Shown here: positions 62,314-64,000 of the stretch, piece by piece
Layout of the letters: each line of letters opens with the position of its first letter
Position numbering within the stretch: position 1 is the stretch's first letter
Source: Pseudomonadota bacterium
Lineage (GTDB): Bacteria; Pseudomonadota; Alphaproteobacteria; Rhizobiales; Hyphomicrobiaceae
Reading direction: 5' to 3'
Assembly (NCBI GenBank): GCA_023387235.1
Contig: JAEWIJ010000205.1
Coordinates: forward strand, 24,546 to 88,545
Length of the DNA: 64,000 bases
Made by a program: the position numbers and the translations under genes
The notes under the pieces: generated by a model
Databases searched by the model: none
What the model was told of the DNA's origin: nothing
What the model saw: the letters and a program-made list of their open reading frames with translations, nothing else

Positions 62314-63624
62314 TCAGTCTTGAAATGGATCCTTCATGAGGATCGTGTCGTCGCGCTCCGGGCTCGTCGAGAGGAGCGTCACCGGGCACTCGATCAGCTC
62401 TTCGATATGGCGCACGTACTTGACGGCCTGGGCAGGAAGATCGGCCCAGCTCCGCGCACCTTGCGTCGATTCCGTCCAGCCCTCGAAGGACTCGTAGACG
62501 GGCTTGACGCGCGCCTGCTCGTTCATGCCGGCGGGAAGGCGATCGATGCGCTTGCCGTCGAGCTCGTAGGCGACGCAGACCTTGATCTCGGGAAGTGCGT
62601 CGAGGATGTCGAGCTTGGTGAGCGCGATGCCGCTGATGCCGGCGACGCGTACGATCTGGCGCACGAGCACCGCATCGAACCAGCCGCAGCGCCGGCGCCG
62701 ACCGGTGTTCACGCCGAACTCCTTGCCGCGTTCGCCGAGAAGGCGGCCGATCTCATCGGGCTCGCCATCGGGACCGAGGAGCTCGGTCGGGAAGGGCCCC
62801 GAGCCGACGCGGGTCGTGTAGGCCTTCGCGAGGCCGAGGACGTAGCTCAGCGCGGAGGGGCCGAGACCCGATCCGGCAGCGGCCTGGCCGGCAACCGTGT
62901 TCGACGACGTGACGTAGGGATACGTGCCGTGATCGATGTCGAGCAGCGCACCCTGCGCGCCCTCGAAGAGAATGCGCTTGCCGGCCTTGCGCGCGGCATC
63001 GAGCGTTTCCCAGACCGTGTCGATGTAGGGAAGGATCTTCGGCGCGATCTCCGAGAGTTCCTGGATCAGCGTATCCTTGCTGATGAGCGGCTTGCCGAGG
63101 CCGCTTCTCAGCGCATTGTGGTGTACGAGGAGGCGGTCGATCTTGGGGCCGAGATTCTGCAGGTTGCGCAGATCCTGGACGCGGATCGCGCGGCGGCCGA
63201 CCTTGTCCTCGTAAGCGGGGCCGATGCCGCGCCCGGTCGTGCCGATCTTCTGCGCCGCGGCCGCTTCCTCGCGAAGCTGGTCGAGCTCGCGGTGGAGGGG
63301 GAGAATGAGCGTCGCGTTCTCGGCGACCTTGAGCTGGTCGGGGCCGATGTCGACGCCCTGCTTGCGGATGGCCTCGATCTCGGTGGCGAGATGCCAGGGA
63401 TCGACGACCACGCCATTGCCGATGATGGAGAGCTTGCCCGGGCGCACGACGCCGGAAGGGAGCAGCGCGAGCTTGTAGACCTTGCCGTCGATGACGAGTG
63501 TATGGCCGGCATTGTGGCCACCCTGGAAGCGCACGACGATGTCGGCGCGCTCCGAAAGCCAGTCCACGATCTTGCCTTTGCCCTCGTCGCCCCATTGGGC
63601 GCCGACAACCACCACGTTCGCCAT
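62314..63624 (-). CDS. purA: Adenylosuccinate synthetase
   Basis: A 436-residue cytosolic enzyme joining IMP and aspartate with GTP in AMP synthesis. The phosphate loop VGAQWGDEGKGK near the N-terminus, the VRFQGGHNAGHTLV loop, TGRGIGPAYEDK and EGAQGALLDIDHGTYPYVTSSN are all family signatures. The ATG at 63624 gives the usual length and has GAGG about 12 bases upstream; the frame is open to 63693. A single-copy housekeeping gene, it shows the right flank is normal chromosome. Confidence 0.97.
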   Translation of the reverse strand: MANVVVVGAQWGDEGKGKIVDWLSERADIVVRFQGGHNAGHTLVIDGKVYKLALLPSGVVRPGKLSIIGNGVVVDPWHLATEIEAIRKQGVDIGPDQLKVAENATLILPLHRELDQLREEAAAAQKIGTTGRGIGPAYEDKVGRRAIRVQDLRNLQNLGPKIDRLLVHHNALRSGLGKPLISKDTLIQELSEIAPKILPYIDTVWETLDAARKAGKRILFEGAQGALLDIDHGTYPYVTSSNTVAGQAAAGSGLGPSALSYVLGLAKAYTTRVGSGPFPTELLGPDGEPDEIGRLLGERGKEFGVNTGRRRRCGWFDAVLVRQIVRVAGISGIALTKLDILDALPEIKVCVAYELDGKRIDRLPAGMNEQARVKPVYESFEGWTESTQGARSWADLPAQAVKYVRHIEELIECPVTLLSTSPERDDTILMKDPFQD

Positions 63625-64000
63625 TGTCAGATGCCTCTTCAACGCAGCGCGTGGCTGCGGGAAGGCGTTAGCCCGTGGCGGGGCGGGGCGCAAGCCTTAC
63701 TTGCCGCGGGCTGCTGGGAAGGGGTGCTCCCGCAACCGTTTTGTGGTGCTATGCCCGCGGGCGGCCATGCGGATAGCGCGTATGTGTGGCGGCGGGCGGC
63801 CAAACCCCCGTGTTTTATGGATTTCGAGTTATCAGCGGGTGCGCCGTGTCCCTTCTCCCCGTCCTTCGTCGCGCTGGAAGCGCGCCTCTGGCGCGACGAG
63901 AAGGTTAGGATGGGGGGCGGCGGCACTTACCAACGTTGGCGTATGTCGCCGGCCCTCACCCCGACCCTCACCCCGCAAGAGCGGGGAGAGGGGGAAGAAA
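63625..64000. other. Intergenic region at the window edge
   Basis: No supported gene. An imperfect palindrome occurs around 63866-63899 (TCGTCGCGC with GCGCGACGA, 16-base loop) and a strong hairpin at 63965-63992. The sequence looks like intergenic repeat family material common in rhizobial genomes. Confidence 0.4.
63965..63992. repeat. Palindromic intergenic repeat
   Basis: CCCTCACCCCGC at 63965-63976 pairs with GCGGGGAGAGGG at 63981-63992 (one mismatch, AAGA loop). This resembles the CCCTCACCCC-type extragenic repeats of rhizobia; it is cut off by the window end, so its full extent is not known. Confidence 0.55.

Noticed and set aside
60602..62323. 573-codon plus-strand frame over kup
   Set aside because: Same strand, other phase; kup has full family motifs and the shadow has none.
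1..64000. CRISPR array or rRNA operon
   Set aside because: No series of evenly spaced short repeats and no rRNA-like sequence was seen on reading.

Overview
The window looks like chromosome from a GC-rich alphaproteobacterium, most likely Hyphomicrobiales (Rhizobium/Bradyrhizobium/Rhodoplanes-type). The reasons are osmoregulated glucan synthesis, Liv-type ABC transport with IclR regulation, a tRNA-His with the alphaproteobacterial G1-U72/A73 acceptor, and rhizobial-style integrase and ParB fragments. No species is claimed.

Left chromosomal part (1-20.1 kb): the 3' end of opgH, an ABM-fold protein, a PCC/DUF296 protein with a mini membrane protein behind it, an ABC exporter coupled to an MFS transporter, a PRC-barrel protein, a GT4 glycosyltransferase with an amylo-alpha-1,6-glucosidase-type enzyme, and a GT2 glycosyltransferase. 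Next comes a catabolic locus: a branched-chain amino acid-type ABC system in which LivM, LivG and LivF are one polypeptide, an IclR regulator, a cupin, and a divergent ThDP enzyme with an SDR.

Island (20,090-60,044, about 40 kb): a 50-bp direct repeat of the 3' half of tRNA-His marks both ends, and the complete tRNA gene survives at the right end. A P4-type tyrosine integrase lies at the left end. An AlpA-like protein, a primase-polymerase and a 258-aa unknown lie at the right end. Near both ends sits the same 27-bp block containing a tandem 11-bp unit, probably integrase arm sites. The interior is a mosaic: (i) a membrane protein with a D5-like C-terminus; (ii) a polyamine/spermidine-type ABC transporter with IclR regulator and amidohydrolase, bracketed by 38-nt inverted repeats; (iii) remains of a TPR-CHAT gene in two separated pieces; (iv) between these pieces, a cluster of lower GC by eye for Wzx/Wzy-type exopolysaccharide, with an integrase remnant on its left edge and a ParB-like remnant on its right edge; (v) a MerR-type regulator overlapping a VIT-vWA protein. 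I see no phage structural or conjugation genes.

Right chromosomal part (60.0-64 kb): tRNA-His(GTG), the potassium transporter kup, and purA, followed by a palindromic repeat at the window edge.

The polysaccharide genes form a nearly complete export system: initiating glycosylphosphotransferase, WecG/TagA-type, GT4 and GT1/4 transferases, flippase, two Wzy/ligase-like proteins, Wzz-BY-kinase fusion, Wza-like lipoprotein and an outer-membrane beta-barrel.
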